DNA of 35,444 nt from Eubacteriaceae bacterium (GCA_013335935.1 JAAXUP010000014.1:1-35444); one strand, 5' to 3'. Shown: positions 1-9,019, numbered from the stretch's first letter. Program-made: numbers and translations. The notes: generated from the letters alone by a model not told the origin.

Positions 1-126
1 GGGCAGCGAAAATACGAGTTGCTTGATATGGACTATCACCTGAAGGATGTTAAACAGATTAATCCTAAAGATATTGAGGAATATCGTAAGATATTTTTAG
101 AAAATGGATTTGATTGCTATATATAA
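1..126 (+). CDS. Probable glycyl radical enzyme activase, C-terminal end only
   Basis: The window opens inside a reading frame whose last 41 residues are visible, ending with TAA. The tail has the layout 'KYELLDMDYHLKDV...' followed by a short helix, which resembles the extreme C-terminus of radical-SAM GRE-activating enzymes (PflE/PflC/HpdA type). None of the catalytic CX3CX2C part is visible. It lies 144 bp upstream of and co-directional with a GRE gene, which is where a cognate activase would be expected. In this family the activase installs the glycyl radical using SAM and a 4Fe-4S cluster. The assignment rests on the tail pattern plus context, so it is moderate. Confidence 0.55.
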   Translation, partial: GQRKYELLDMDYHLKDVKQINPKDIEEYRKIFLENGFDCYI

Positions 127-161
127 CTGAAATAAAAAAAATTTCGAATGAAACCTAATGA

Positions 162-190
162 TTGACATATGAAATTTAAAATGATAGAAT
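162..190 (+). promoter_or_regulatory. Sigma-A-type promoter for the first GRE gene
   Basis: TTGACA (162-167), a 17-bp spacer and TAGAAT (185-190) lie about 80 bp upstream of the GRE start. The GRE can therefore be transcribed independently of the upstream activase. I looked for a -24/-12 element here, because a sigma-54 activator is encoded nearby, and found none with correct spacing. Confidence 0.65.
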
Positions 191-270
191 ATCTTTAATG
201 ATAGGGCTGGCTAAGAGACTATGCTGGTCTATAAAATGAAATTTAAGTTCTAAGAAAACTGGAGGAAAAA

Positions 271-2679
271 ATGAGCGATTATTTTGGAAAGTTAACAGAC
301 AGGATGGAAAATTACCGGGAAGAAGTATTGAGTACGAAACCCATGGTTTGCGCACAGAGGGCAGTTTATACTACGGAGAGTTATCAGGAGCACATCGACC
401 AACCGGTAGTCCTGAAACGAGCTCACATGCTTGAGAATATCTTAAAGAAAATGAATATTTTTATTGAAGCAAATACGCTGATTGTCGGAAACCAGGCATC
501 TGCTAATCGATCTGCTCCGATTTTCCCAGAATATGCCATGGACTGGGTAATCAATGAACTGGACGAGTTTGAAAAGCGAGATGGAGATATATTCTATATT
601 ACTGAAGAAACAAAACAACAGCTTAGACAGATTGCTCCATTCTGGAAACATAATACCACTAAGGAGCGCGGACTCGCCGCAATGCCGCCATCAAGCAAAC
701 TATTTTATGACCTGGGAATCATCAAGGCTGAAGGAAACATAACCTCTGGGGATGCTCATATTGCCGTGGATTACGGTCACATCATGACAAAAGGGCTTAA
801 AGAGTATCGCGATCGAACAGTGCAGATGATGGAAAGTCTGGATTTAACAAATTATAAAAACATGAAGAAATCCTATTTCTATACTTCAATACTCATTGTT
901 ATCGATGCAGTGGTTGCATTCGCAAAAAGGTACGCCGATCTGGCTTTTGACATGGCACAAAAAGAAGCAGATATGAAAAGATCCGAGGAACTGCGTGAAA
1001 TCGCAAGGATCATGAACAAAGTTCCATATGAACCCGCAGAATCCTTCCATGAAGCTATTCAGGCCATGTGGCTCGTCCAATTGGTGCTTCAAATCGAATC
1101 CAATGGTCATTCCCTGTCCTATGGCAGGATGGACCAGTTTCTGTATCAGTTCTACAAGAATGATCTTGAAACCGGTCTGATTACTGAAGAAGCCGCATGT
1201 GAACTTCTGACCAATCTTTGGATCAAAACTATGACTATCAATAAGATTCGGAGTTGGGCGCATACCCAGTTCAGTGCAGGGAGTCCCCTCTATCAGAATG
1301 TGACAATAGGTGGACAGACAGTTGATAAGAAAGATGCGGTAAATCCCCTTTCCTATTTGATTTTGAAAAGCGTCGCGCAGGCGAAGTTACCCCAGCCAAA
1401 TCTGACTGTTCGGTATCATGCAGGTTTGGACGACCGTTTTATGAAAGAGTGTACTGAACTCATCAGATTAGGAATAGGTATGCCCGCATTCAATAGTGAT
1501 GAAATCATCATCCCTTCTTTCTTAGAAAGAGGAATCAGCGAAGAGGATGCCTACAATTACAGTGCAATCGGATGCGTTGAGGTTGCAGTACCTGGGAAAT
1601 GGGGCTACCGTTGTACGGGAATGAGTTTTCTGAATTTTCCAAAATCACTGCTCATTGCCATGAACGATGGGGTAGATCCGAAGTCCGGTGTTAAGGTAGT
1701 CAACGGTGTAGGACATTTTAAAACAATGGTAAATTTTGATGATCTCATGAAGGCGTGGGATGTCATTATAAGAGATTTCACACGTCATAGCGTCATCATC
1801 GAAAATGCTTGTGACATGGTACTTGAGGAAGATGTACCTGATGTCCTTTGTTCAGCACTAACAGAAGATTGTATCGGAAGAGGAATAACCATCAAGGAGG
1901 GTGGCGCAGTATACGATTTTATCAGCGGGCTCCAAGTTGGCATCGCTAATCTTGCAGATTCTCTAGCCGCAATAAAAAAATGTGTTTATGAAGATAAAAA
2001 GATTTCCCGGGATGAACTTTGGAATGCTTTGATGACCAATTTCTCGGAAGAAGATGGTGAAAGGATACAAAATATTCTGATAGAAGAAGCGCCCAAATAT
2101 GGAAATGATGATGATTATGTCGATTTGCTGGGGACTCAGGCTTATCGAAGCTATATTGATGAAGTCGTGAAATATCCAAATACCCGATTTGGCAGAGGTC
2201 CAATTGGAGGAACGAGATATGCTGGAACATCATCCATATCGGCAAATGTTGGCCAAGGCTTGGGGACTATGGCTACTCCGGATGGGAGAAACGCATTTAC
2301 GCCACTTGCCGAAGGCTGTTCACCAACCCATGCCATGGATCAGCATGGTCCTACTGCAGTATTGAAGTCCGTCTCTAAACTACCGACTAAAGAAATTACG
2401 GGTGGTGTTCTCCTGAACCAGAAAATTACACCTCAGGTACTTGAAAAAGAAGTAGACCGAATGAAACTGATTGCTATGCTCAGAACTTTCTTTAACAGGC
2501 TCAAAGGATTTCACATACAGTACAATGTAGTTTCGAGAGATGTTCTCTTGGATGCTCAGAGGAACCCAGAAGCCCATAGGGACTTGATTGTTCGTGTTGC
2601 AGGATACTCTGCGTTCTTTAATGTGCTTTCTAAAATGACCCAGGATGACATCATTGAAAGAACGGAACATATCTTATAA
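271..2679 (+). CDS. ybiW: Glycyl radical enzyme, YbiW (PflF)-like; candidate 1,5-anhydroglucitol-6-P lyase
   Basis: An 802-residue cytosolic GRE of full family length. The thiyl-radical cysteine is Cys435 in GCVEV, with the dehydratase/lyase-type glutamate Glu437. The glycyl radical is Gly778 in VRVAGYSAF, near the C-terminus. The GCVE signature rather than a Cys-Cys pair excludes true pyruvate formate-lyase. The stretch after the cysteine (VAVPGKWGYRCTGM) and the motifs KEGGAVYDFISGLQVG and GGTRYAGTSSISANVG closely resemble, from memory, E. coli YbiW. YbiW has been reported to open the ring of 1,5-anhydroglucitol-6-phosphate to 1-deoxyfructose-6-phosphate. The start follows GGAGG with good spacing. 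It has its own promoter and a strong terminator. A phosphosugar substrate fits the nearby PTS. Family is certain, substrate inferred. Confidence 0.85.
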   Translation: MSDYFGKLTDRMENYREEVLSTKPMVCAQRAVYTTESYQEHIDQPVVLKRAHMLENILKKMNIFIEANTLIVGNQASANRSAPIFPEYAMDWVINELDEFEKRDGDIFYITEETKQQLRQIAPFWKHNTTKERGLAAMPPSSKLFYDLGIIKAEGNITSGDAHIAVDYGHIMTKGLKEYRDRTVQMMESLDLTNYKNMKKSYFYTSILIVIDAVVAFAKRYADLAFDMAQKEADMKRSEELREIARIMNKVPYEPAESFHEAIQAMWLVQLVLQIESNGHSLSYGRMDQFLYQFYKNDLETGLITEEAACELLTNLWIKTMTINKIRSWAHTQFSAGSPLYQNVTIGGQTVDKKDAVNPLSYLILKSVAQAKLPQPNLTVRYHAGLDDRFMKECTELIRLGIGMPAFNSDEIIIPSFLERGISEEDAYNYSAIGCVEVAVPGKWGYRCTGMSFLNFPKSLLIAMNDGVDPKSGVKVVNGVGHFKTMVNFDDLMKAWDVIIRDFTRHSVIIENACDMVLEEDVPDVLCSALTEDCIGRGITIKEGGAVYDFISGLQVGIANLADSLAAIKKCVYEDKKISRDELWNALMTNFSEEDGERIQNILIEEAPKYGNDDDYVDLLGTQAYRSYIDEVVKYPNTRFGRGPIGGTRYAGTSSISANVGQGLGTMATPDGRNAFTPLAEGCSPTHAMDQHGPTAVLKSVSKLPTKEITGGVLLNQKITPQVLEKEVDRMKLIAMLRTFFNRLKGFHIQYNVVSRDVLLDAQRNPEAHRDLIVRVAGYSAFFNVLSKMTQDDIIERTEHIL

Positions 2680-2718
2680 ATTAAATAGGGATTCGTGTGA
2701 TTAACTGGGATCATACAG

Positions 2719-2768
2719 GATGCAAAAACGGTGGGGCTAAGTTCCCGCTGTTTTTGCATCTTGAATTT
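2719..2768 (+). terminator. Rho-independent terminator between convergent genes
   Basis: An 11-bp perfect outer stem (GATGCAAAAAC at 2719-2729 with GTTTTTGCATC at 2750-2760) continues inward with GGG/CCC pairing and is followed by a T-rich stretch. It ends the GRE transcript. Because the stem is symmetrical it may also stop transcription of the convergent activator gene. Confidence 0.8.
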
Positions 2769-2797
2769 TGATAGAAAAAGCAACTGTGTTGGAACCT

Positions 2798-5467
2798 TCA
2801 CTGATGCAATAAATAATCCAAAATAAAGCAGGTTTCATCTCGGGTAAGTGTAATGGAATATTTCTCCGTTAGTGTGGTGAGGTTTTCACTAATAGTATTG
2901 AAAATCTGCAAATTATTCTGTATAGCATCTTCACGGTCTGGGTATTCAACGGATTTTTCGCCTTTTTTCATACGACTTATCATAAAAGCCATATGAAGAA
3001 TCAGACCTACAAGGGTAGAATCCTTTAAACCAATGGCCAACCTCTCTTCAAGGATTTTCAATGAATGACAAATATCTTTGTATAGCTCTGCACCGTCCAG
3101 ATTGTCAATGTTTTCCTTTAGAATCATTGGCATCTTGACTAGTGTGGATTTGATATCGATACTTTCCTGGAGTTCTCCCATCACTTTCATACTGATTACA
3201 TCATACATATTATACTGCCTAACCTCCACATCAAGGGGGAAGGAAGAGACAATAAAAAGGACGTCGCGTTCTTCCTGGATTTTATTCAGGGTCTGACGGA
3301 AATAATTTTTGTCCAAGGAGTTAAGTGTGATGATCTCAAACAGATCCTTGTCATACTTCAGTGAATTATTCAGAATACTTTTTACTGCAATAGAACCTCC
3401 TTCGCCAGTAAGACAAGTAGAGATGATGGCGATTTTTTTATTTCCAGACAAAGGCTGGACAGTTCCTCGTGTGGAATCCAAATATGAATTCACAAGCAGG
3501 ACATCTTTATGGATTTCATCAAGTGAAAATCCCAGCAAAGCTTTTCGTGTGGCTTCTAGGACGTGGAGAGTGGACACTAGAGTGATTGCTTTTGCCGGAA
3601 TATGAAATTCATTTGCAATGACATCGGCAAAAGTTGTCAGAGAACCCATATCCACTAAAAGCAGGCAACCACTTGAAGTAATTTCTTTTCGGACGATTTC
3701 TCGAAGCTGATCTAAAACGAATGCAGGGCTGACATCCAATGGCATGTCGATGGCGATAGTGTAGTTTTCTCCCAACAACCTGTTAGCGACGTTAGCCATT
3801 GAGGTCGATGTGGAATCGCCATGGGCGATAAGAATGATTCTTACCTTGTCATCAAGACCTTCGTGGACCCGTTCTTCAGGAAGGAGAAAGATCGTAAGAA
3901 ATCCAGCTTCGTCATCGGGAATAGACCGATGAATAAAATTTTCAAGGATTGTCTTGGCCTTCAGTGCAATATCAAATTCTCTGGGGTAAAGTTCTTTCAA
4001 TTTGCTCAGATGTGGATTATAAATACTTTTGCCACTATTGACTCGCCTGAAGAGCGTATTGATATGAAGGGCAAGTGCGGTATAGAGGTTGTTGCTGAAT
4101 GTCCTGTTTAGGGTATCTGAAAGGTAACTGATGACTTCATCAACACAATTAAGGACTTCCTCCCCTAAAAGGTTAAGAATTTCTGTTTTGTTAATTTCAT
4201 CGTTGATTCCGTCAATGTGCTTTTGGAAATGTTTTGAGATATCTTTTTCCAAGATATGTTCAATATCGATATTTGATATCCCTTTGGATTTCAGGTTGCC
4301 AAGTTTTTTCTCAATAATTTCATAGATACTGTTGTCTTCAGTCTCCTGAGGTCTGGGGTTTTCCACTGTGGCAGAGGAGAATTTAAAATATTCGATCTCT
4401 TCACCAGTGAGTTTATTCCACAGCATTCGATGTTCTTTTTCCTTGAGCAGACCTTCCCGAATATAAAGAGGAAGACTGCGGCTGTTTATACGTACATCTG
4501 ACCGGATATTTGTCAATAATTCAGAGTAGGCTTTTGCACAAAGAAGCTGGATATCACTTTTTAACTGCCCAATATTTCCGGGACAGTCATAGGATAGAAG
4601 TGCTCTGATCGTATTGGATGAGACGCAAATCTCCCGGCTTAACTTGATGCTCTCGCTTTTGAAAAAGTCCTTAATCAGTTGAAGTCTTTCTTCAAATGAC
4701 CTCTCCTTTAGTGAAGGGATCTGAATGGTCATGGGGATCCTTCTTGTGAAGGTCTTCAACAGCGCAGAGGAAGGTTCTTCTGTAGTAGCCGTGATGATAA
4801 GGACATTAGATTTTCGTATGGAAGAATCTCCCATACGGCGAAAGGTATCCGTATCCATGAAGGTGAATAATGCTTCCTGGCCTTCTGGAGGGAGTCTGTG
4901 GACTTCATCCAGAAACAGAACTCCGCCGTCAGCCTGTTCGATGAGACCGGACTTGTCGGTATCTGCGCCAGTGAAAGTACCTTTCTTAACACCGAAAAGA
5001 TGAGATACGAGAAGCTGTGGATTGTTACTATAGTCTGCACAGTTGAAAATAATAAATGGGGAATTTTTGGCAAGTATACCCATATCCACAGCATAATAAT
5101 ACATTAATGTAGCAAACATTGATTTCCCTACTCCTGTATCCCCTAATATGAGTGTGGAGATCCCTTTGGGGGGATAAAGTATTGCAGCTTTTGCCTGTTC
5201 GCCTGCCTGTTTCAAACTGGTATTATTTCGGATCAGTGCATCAAGCTCACTCAATTTTTCTTTTTCTAAATTTTGAGCAGAAAGAGGATAAAAGTGAACC
5301 GGTCTTCCCGTTGATTTACCGATTCTCCCTTCCTTACATAACTTGTTCAGCTCGTGACTGACATTAGAGCGGCTCATTCCCAGAATCAAGGATAGTGTTT
5401 GTGCACTCATCCCGTTTTCATCAGACATCTCCAGAAGTTTATTGTATATTGTAGTTTTATTATTCAT
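2798..5467 (-). CDS. LevR-type sigma-54-dependent activator with PTS regulatory domains
   Basis: An 889-residue transcriptional activator. An N-terminal winged helix (about residues 1-60) is followed by an AAA+ domain with Walker A GDTGVGKS (109-116), the sigma-54 contact loop GTFTGA (163-168) and Walker B VLFLDE (183-188). The C-terminal half carries a PRD (histidine in ALALHI), an EIIA-Man-like domain with a candidate phospho-histidine in IAHGDSTSTS, an EIIB-like STCLTGEG segment, and a second PRD (LILHMAF). Such proteins activate -24/-12 promoters of PTS operons, and PTS phosphotransfer controls their activity. It is divergent from the PTS IIA-IIB-IIC operon, whose upstream region holds a matching sigma-54 promoter. 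That makes this operon its most likely target, with the adjacent GRE as a possible second one. Confidence 0.9.
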   Translation of the reverse strand: MNNKTTIYNKLLEMSDENGMSAQTLSLILGMSRSNVSHELNKLCKEGRIGKSTGRPVHFYPLSAQNLEKEKLSELDALIRNNTSLKQAGEQAKAAILYPPKGISTLILGDTGVGKSMFATLMYYYAVDMGILAKNSPFIIFNCADYSNNPQLLVSHLFGVKKGTFTGADTDKSGLIEQADGGVLFLDEVHRLPPEGQEALFTFMDTDTFRRMGDSSIRKSNVLIITATTEEPSSALLKTFTRRIPMTIQIPSLKERSFEERLQLIKDFFKSESIKLSREICVSSNTIRALLSYDCPGNIGQLKSDIQLLCAKAYSELLTNIRSDVRINSRSLPLYIREGLLKEKEHRMLWNKLTGEEIEYFKFSSATVENPRPQETEDNSIYEIIEKKLGNLKSKGISNIDIEHILEKDISKHFQKHIDGINDEINKTEILNLLGEEVLNCVDEVISYLSDTLNRTFSNNLYTALALHINTLFRRVNSGKSIYNPHLSKLKELYPREFDIALKAKTILENFIHRSIPDDEAGFLTIFLLPEERVHEGLDDKVRIILIAHGDSTSTSMANVANRLLGENYTIAIDMPLDVSPAFVLDQLREIVRKEITSSGCLLLVDMGSLTTFADVIANEFHIPAKAITLVSTLHVLEATRKALLGFSLDEIHKDVLLVNSYLDSTRGTVQPLSGNKKIAIISTCLTGEGGSIAVKSILNNSLKYDKDLFEIITLNSLDKNYFRQTLNKIQEERDVLFIVSSFPLDVEVRQYNMYDVISMKVMGELQESIDIKSTLVKMPMILKENIDNLDGAELYKDICHSLKILEERLAIGLKDSTLVGLILHMAFMISRMKKGEKSVEYPDREDAIQNNLQIFNTISENLTTLTEKYSITLTRDETCFILDYLLHQ

Positions 5468-5592
5468 ATTTATGTACTCCTATAATTTATATTTCTAAAA
5501 ACATTATACACTATTATGGAAAAGTAAGCTATATAGAGTTTGAATTACTTAAGCACTGTTTAGAAAAAGCAGTAAAAACATGAGATTAGCAT

Positions 5593-5639
5593 AAACACTA
5601 AAAGGAAAAATTCAAACACTAACCTGAAATCAGACACTA
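5593..5639 (+). promoter_or_regulatory. Candidate upstream activating sequence: ACACTA repeats
   Basis: AAACACTAA occurs at 5593-5601 and again at 5614-5622, exactly 21 bp apart (two helical turns). A shorter ACACTA follows at 5634-5639. The repeats lie about 50-95 bp upstream of the -24/-12 promoter, where enhancer sites of LevR-type activators are usually found. Binding is inferred from spacing and context only. Confidence 0.4.
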
Positions 5640-5686
5640 TCGTTGAAATAGAGGAAAAAAGGAACAAAATCTGGACATATAGTGTT

Positions 5687-5702
5687 TGGCATGGTAATTG
5701 CA
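5687..5702 (+). promoter_or_regulatory. Sigma-54 (-24/-12) promoter of the PTS operon
   Basis: TGGCAT (5687-5692), five bases, then TTGCA (5698-5702) matches the TGGCAC-N5-TTGCW consensus with exact GG-to-GC spacing. It lies about 45 bp upstream of the IIA start, and a sigma-54 activator gene is divergent to it. Confidence 0.8.
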
Positions 5703-5747
5703 TATATAAATAGCATAAAGATAATATATGAAAAGGAGAAAATAACA

Positions 5748-6095
5748 ATGACTGAAATGGAACTGAAAATTATGGATTTGATTATATATTCAGGAGATGC
5801 AAAAACAAAAGCTTACGAAGCTTTGTATAGAGCGAACGAAGGTGATTATGTTGGGGCAGACAAAAAAATACAGGATGCCCATGAGGCGCACGTGATCGCT
5901 CATAATACCCAGACATCATTGCTGCAGAAAGAAGCAGCCGGAGAGAAAATTGAAATTTCAGCACTATTCGTTCATGCTCAGGACCATTTGATGACCTCAA
6001 TGAGCGAAATCAATATGATCGAGCAGATCATCGAACTTAGAAAAGTTGTGAACACATTAATGGACGAAGTTAAGACTTTAAAAGGAGGAAAGTAA
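5748..6095 (+). CDS. PTS lactose/cellobiose-family IIA component
   Basis: A 115-residue cytosolic phosphocarrier of the Lac family. It is an all-helical protein with the conserved LFVHAQDHLMTS segment; His76 of HAQD is the expected phosphorylation site and Asp79 the metal-coordinating residue. It passes phosphate from HPr to the IIB protein encoded next. I start it at ATG 5748, preceded by AAAAGGAG with a normal gap; an ATG further upstream in frame would place the sigma-54 promoter inside the gene. It is the first gene of a IIA-IIB-IIC operon, with one base between its stop and the IIB start. Specificity within the diglucoside/chitobiose/glucitol-like range cannot be read from IIA. Confidence 0.93.
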   Translation: MTEMELKIMDLIIYSGDAKTKAYEALYRANEGDYVGADKKIQDAHEAHVIAHNTQTSLLQKEAAGEKIEISALFVHAQDHLMTSMSEINMIEQIIELRKVVNTLMDEVKTLKGGK

Positions 6096-6096
6096 A

Positions 6097-6405
6097 ATGA
6101 TTAAAATAAGACTGTTTTGTGCTGCTGGATTTTCAACCAGCGCATTGGTAGACAAAATGCTGAAAGCTGCTCAGGTTAAGGGAATTGATGTAGATATCGA
6201 AGCATGCTCCCAAAGTCAATTGGCTAAGAGCCTTGATGGAGTGGATGTTGCGCTGTTAGGACCTCAGGTTGGTTACACGATGCCGAAATCTAAACAGATT
6301 TGTGACGAGCGGTGTGTACCAATTGCTATAATACCGATGACTGACTATGGAACCATGAATGGTGAAAAAGTATTGGACCTTGCAATAAGTTTGATCAAAA
6401 AATAA
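6097..6405 (+). CDS. PTS lactose/cellobiose-family IIB component
   Basis: A 102-residue IIB domain protein with the P-loop-like active site LFCAAGFSTS; Cys8 is the phosphorylated cysteine. It receives phosphate from IIA and transfers it to the sugar bound to IIC at the membrane. Its length is the family norm for stand-alone IIB. It is preceded by AAAGGAGG overlapping the end of the IIA gene, which suggests coupled translation. Confidence 0.93.
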   Translation: MIKIRLFCAAGFSTSALVDKMLKAAQVKGIDVDIEACSQSQLAKSLDGVDVALLGPQVGYTMPKSKQICDERCVPIAIIPMTDYGTMNGEKVLDLAISLIKK

Positions 6406-6461
6406 AGTAGGCAGAAATTATTCTAGCTCACTTTTATTATAAAAAAATAGGAGGTAATATT

Positions 6462-7796
6462 ATGTCGCAAACTAACAATTTTGGGGCAAAACTCATTGAA
6501 GTCATGATGAGGTTTGTAAATATGAAGGGAGTCGTTGCATTAAAGGATGGTATGCTGAGTATCCTGCCTTTAACGGTAGTAGGATCACTATTCCTGGTAA
6601 TTGGCCAGATCCCATCGGCGGATATCAATAACTGGATAGCTAGTATTATGGGTCAAAACTGGACAGAACCATTTATGCAGGTTTATGGAGGTACCTTTGC
6701 CATCATGGGGATGATTGCCTGCTTTGCCATAGCATATGCTTATGTTACTAATGAAGGCTACGATGCTTTACCAGCTGGTGTCTTGTCAGTTGCTTCATTT
6801 TTCATCACAACAAATTCTTATGTGATAAGCGCTAAAGGTGAAAAAGTGACAGATGTCATTTCAAAAGGTTGGACCGGCGGACAAGGAATTGTTGCAGCAA
6901 TTATTATTGGATTGACAGTCGGCGCGGTTTATTCATGGTTTATGAGGAAAAACATTGTTATTAAAATGCCGGATTCTGTACCGAAAGCGGTATCCAGGCA
7001 GTTTACAGCGTTAATACCTGCAGCATTTATTTTTACAGCAGCTTCGGCTATCTATGCGTTTTTCAAATTTGTTTTGGATACAACTTTTATTGAATGGATT
7101 TACAAAGTTATCCAACTTCCCCTTCAAGGGCTTACAGATACATTGCCAGGCGTTATTGGTATAGCATTCTTTATATCATTTCTTTGGTGGTTCGGTGTAC
7201 ATGGGCAATCAATTGTCAACGGTATTGTTTTTTCATTACTTACAGCGAATGCAATGTCCAATACTGAGATGCTTAAAAAGGCAGGAGAATTGACGGTACA
7301 AAGTGGTGCCCATATTGTAACTCAGCAATTTTTAGACAGTTTCTTATTGATTTCTGGTTCAGGGATCACATTCGGATTGGTTGTTGCGATGCTATTTGCT
7401 GCAAAATCAGAACAATATAAGAGTTTGGGAAAATTATCTCTTTTCCCTGCGATATTTAACATCAATGAACCAGTAACTTTTGGGTTTCCTATTGTGTTAA
7501 ATCCACTAATGTTCATACCTTTTGTTGGTGTGCCTGTGTTATCTGCATTATTAGTTTACGGATCCATTGCAATCGGATTTGTTCAGCCATTCTCAGGAGT
7601 ATTGCTTCCCTGGAGTACACCGGCAATCATTTCTGGCCTTATGGTAGCAGGTTGGAAGGGAGCATTGTTACAGATAGTGATTATGGCAATATCTGTTGTT
7701 GTATACTATCCGTTCTTCAGGAAACAGGATCAAATTGCTTATCAAAATGAGCAAGGAATGAACGAAGAATTAACCCTAAATAAAGAAGTCGCATAA
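6462..7796 (+). CDS. PTS lactose/cellobiose-family IIC permease
   Basis: A 444-residue polytopic membrane protein with about ten hydrophobic segments. It carries the family signature FNINEPVTFGFPIVLNP (N333, E336, P337), which shapes the sugar site, and WWFGVHGQ, which contains the conserved histidine. It translocates the sugar while IIB phosphorylates it, normally on O6. The start follows a clear AGGAGG. It is the last gene of the operon, ended by a strong hairpin. Together with the YbiW-like GRE next door, a plausible cargo is 1,5-anhydroglucitol or a related polyol, which would arrive as the 6-phosphate. That specificity is inference; the family annotation alone would suggest cellobiose or chitobiose. 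Confidence 0.92.
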   Translation: MSQTNNFGAKLIEVMMRFVNMKGVVALKDGMLSILPLTVVGSLFLVIGQIPSADINNWIASIMGQNWTEPFMQVYGGTFAIMGMIACFAIAYAYVTNEGYDALPAGVLSVASFFITTNSYVISAKGEKVTDVISKGWTGGQGIVAAIIIGLTVGAVYSWFMRKNIVIKMPDSVPKAVSRQFTALIPAAFIFTAASAIYAFFKFVLDTTFIEWIYKVIQLPLQGLTDTLPGVIGIAFFISFLWWFGVHGQSIVNGIVFSLLTANAMSNTEMLKKAGELTVQSGAHIVTQQFLDSFLLISGSGITFGLVVAMLFAAKSEQYKSLGKLSLFPAIFNINEPVTFGFPIVLNPLMFIPFVGVPVLSALLVYGSIAIGFVQPFSGVLLPWSTPAIISGLMVAGWKGALLQIVIMAISVVVYYPFFRKQDQIAYQNEQGMNEELTLNKEVA

Positions 7797-7798
7797 AT

Positions 7799-7840
7799 AA
7801 AACTCCCCGGAATTGAATTTGATTTCCGGGGAGTTTTATT
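7799..7840 (+). terminator. Rho-independent terminator of the PTS operon
   Basis: AAAACTCCCCGGAA (7799-7812) pairs perfectly with TTCCGGGGAGTTTT (7824-7837) across an 11-base loop and ends in a T run. It lies directly after the IIC stop codon. Confidence 0.92.
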
Positions 7841-8063
7841 TATGCAGTCATAGCAGTTTATTAAAATATTTTGTGAAATTTGTAGTAATAAGTAATGTAG
7901 TTGATAGAGATATTGTTCTTTTGGGAAAAAATCATATTATGCTTGGTTTTCATAGTTTGCAGAGAGAAGTTAGATATATCCTTTCTGAAGTTAGATTATA
8001 AATGAATTGTTTGAATGAATACTTTACTATCGAACTTACTGATGGAAGTATCGTTTAGTATTG
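7841..8063. other. Intergenic stretch with no convincing gene
   Basis: This AT-rich stretch separates the PTS operon terminator from the DeoR promoter. A 62-codon frame crosses it, but it begins inside the terminator hairpin, has no ribosome-binding site and shows no recognisable composition. I see no gene here. Confidence 0.6.
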
Positions 8064-8092
8064 TTGACAAGTGTTTTGTATTGTAATATATT
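8064..8092 (+). promoter_or_regulatory. Sigma-A promoter of the DeoR-family gene
   Basis: TTGACA (8064-8069), a 17-bp spacer and TATATT (8087-8092). The expected start of transcription near 8099 leaves too little leader for the ATG at 8105. This supports the downstream start at 8165. Confidence 0.7.
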
Positions 8093-8164
8093 TAGTATGT
8101 ATTAATGCAAATTTTTTTTGACTTTATAACTGACCAGCTTTCACTAATAGGAGATAAGATTATT

Positions 8165-8926
8165 ATGTTTGCAGAAGAACGACATGAAAATATCATTACT
8201 ATGATCAAAACAAATGGAACCGTTAAAGTTAAAGACTTAAGTTCAGAATTCAGGGTAACTGAAGACTGTATACGAAAAGATTTAACTTATTTAGAAAAGG
8301 AAGGTTATCTGAGAAGAATATATGGCGGTGCAGTACTTCCGAGGCAAAACTTACATTCATTCGAAGTAGAAAAAAGAAAAAATCTTAATACAGATGCTAA
8401 AAAAGTAATTGCAGCAAAAGCAATGGATCTTATTCACAACGGGGACACTATTTATCTTGATGTCTCTACAACTAATATTCATCTTTCTAATCTTCTTCTA
8501 AATAGCAGCAAGGAAGTGATCGTTGTCACTAACATGATAGAGATCGTATCCATTTTATCAAAGAACAGAAATATCAGAGTAATTTCTGTTGGAGGGATGC
8601 TTAATCGCCCTGGAGATGCTTTCGTCGGAAGCATGAGTAATGAAATTATTGGCAAGTTTAAATTTGATCTCAGTTTCATGGGTGTTGTTGGGGTAGATGT
8701 CAATCAAAACAACGTATCGACCTATGATGTCGATGATGGAATTACAAAATTCGCAGCCGCTGCTGCAAGCAAGAAAGTCTATCTTGAAGCAGAAGAAATC
8801 AAGTTTCATATGGATGGAAATTATAAATATATGAAGTTAAGCAATGTTACCGGAATCATTGTGGATAAAAAACTACCTGAAAAGATTTTAAGAGAACTGC
8901 AAAAGTACAATATAACAGTGATATGA
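8165..8926 (+). CDS. DeoR/GlpR-family transcriptional repressor
   Basis: A 253-residue regulator. The N-terminal DeoR winged helix (MFAEERHENIITMI ... VKVKDLSSEF ... DLTYLEKEGYLRRIYGGAV, about residues 1-57) is followed by a sugar-phosphate-sensing DeoR C-terminal domain (AAKAMDLIHNGDTIYLDVSTT, then SFMGVVGVD). I place the start at ATG 8165 because MFAEER is the standard family beginning, AGGAG precedes it, and the longer version would overlap the transcription start. Members of this family are usually released from DNA by a phosphorylated sugar, which suits a gene lying between two PTS/GRE modules. Its likely target is the downstream GRE promoter, where an inverted repeat is present. Confidence 0.9.
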   Translation: MFAEERHENIITMIKTNGTVKVKDLSSEFRVTEDCIRKDLTYLEKEGYLRRIYGGAVLPRQNLHSFEVEKRKNLNTDAKKVIAAKAMDLIHNGDTIYLDVSTTNIHLSNLLLNSSKEVIVVTNMIEIVSILSKNRNIRVISVGGMLNRPGDAFVGSMSNEIIGKFKFDLSFMGVVGVDVNQNNVSTYDVDDGITKFAAAAASKKVYLEAEEIKFHMDGNYKYMKLSNVTGIIVDKKLPEKILRELQKYNITVI

Positions 8927-8936
8927 ATTTTATTTA

Positions 8937-8968
8937 AAAGATATTGTTTATCCGATATCTTTTTTTTA
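8937..8968 (+). terminator. Terminator after the DeoR gene
   Basis: AAAGATAT (8937-8944) and ATATCTTT (8955-8962) form a stem followed by more T residues, 10 bp after the DeoR stop codon. Confidence 0.75.
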
Positions 8969-8990
8969 TGCAAAGCAATCCATAAACCAC

Positions 8991-9019
8991 TTGCGAAACA
9001 ATAAATAAAAACATATAAT
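8991..9019 (+). promoter_or_regulatory. Sigma-A promoter of the second GRE operon
   Basis: TTGCGA (8991-8996), a 17-bp spacer and consensus TATAAT (9014-9019), about 110 bp upstream of the GRE start. A long untranslated leader with two inverted repeats follows. Confidence 0.6.

Noticed and set aside
200-232. Possible sigma-54 promoter before the first GRE
   Set aside because: The GGC and TGC elements are two bases too far apart, and a better sigma-A promoter is present.
271-2679. Annotation as pyruvate formate-lyase
   Set aside because: There is a single active-site Cys in GCVE, not the adjacent Cys-Cys of PflB, so formate C-acetyltransferase activity is unlikely.
7813-8001. 62-codon frame after the PTS operon
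   Set aside because: It starts inside the terminator hairpin, lacks a ribosome-binding site and resembles no family.
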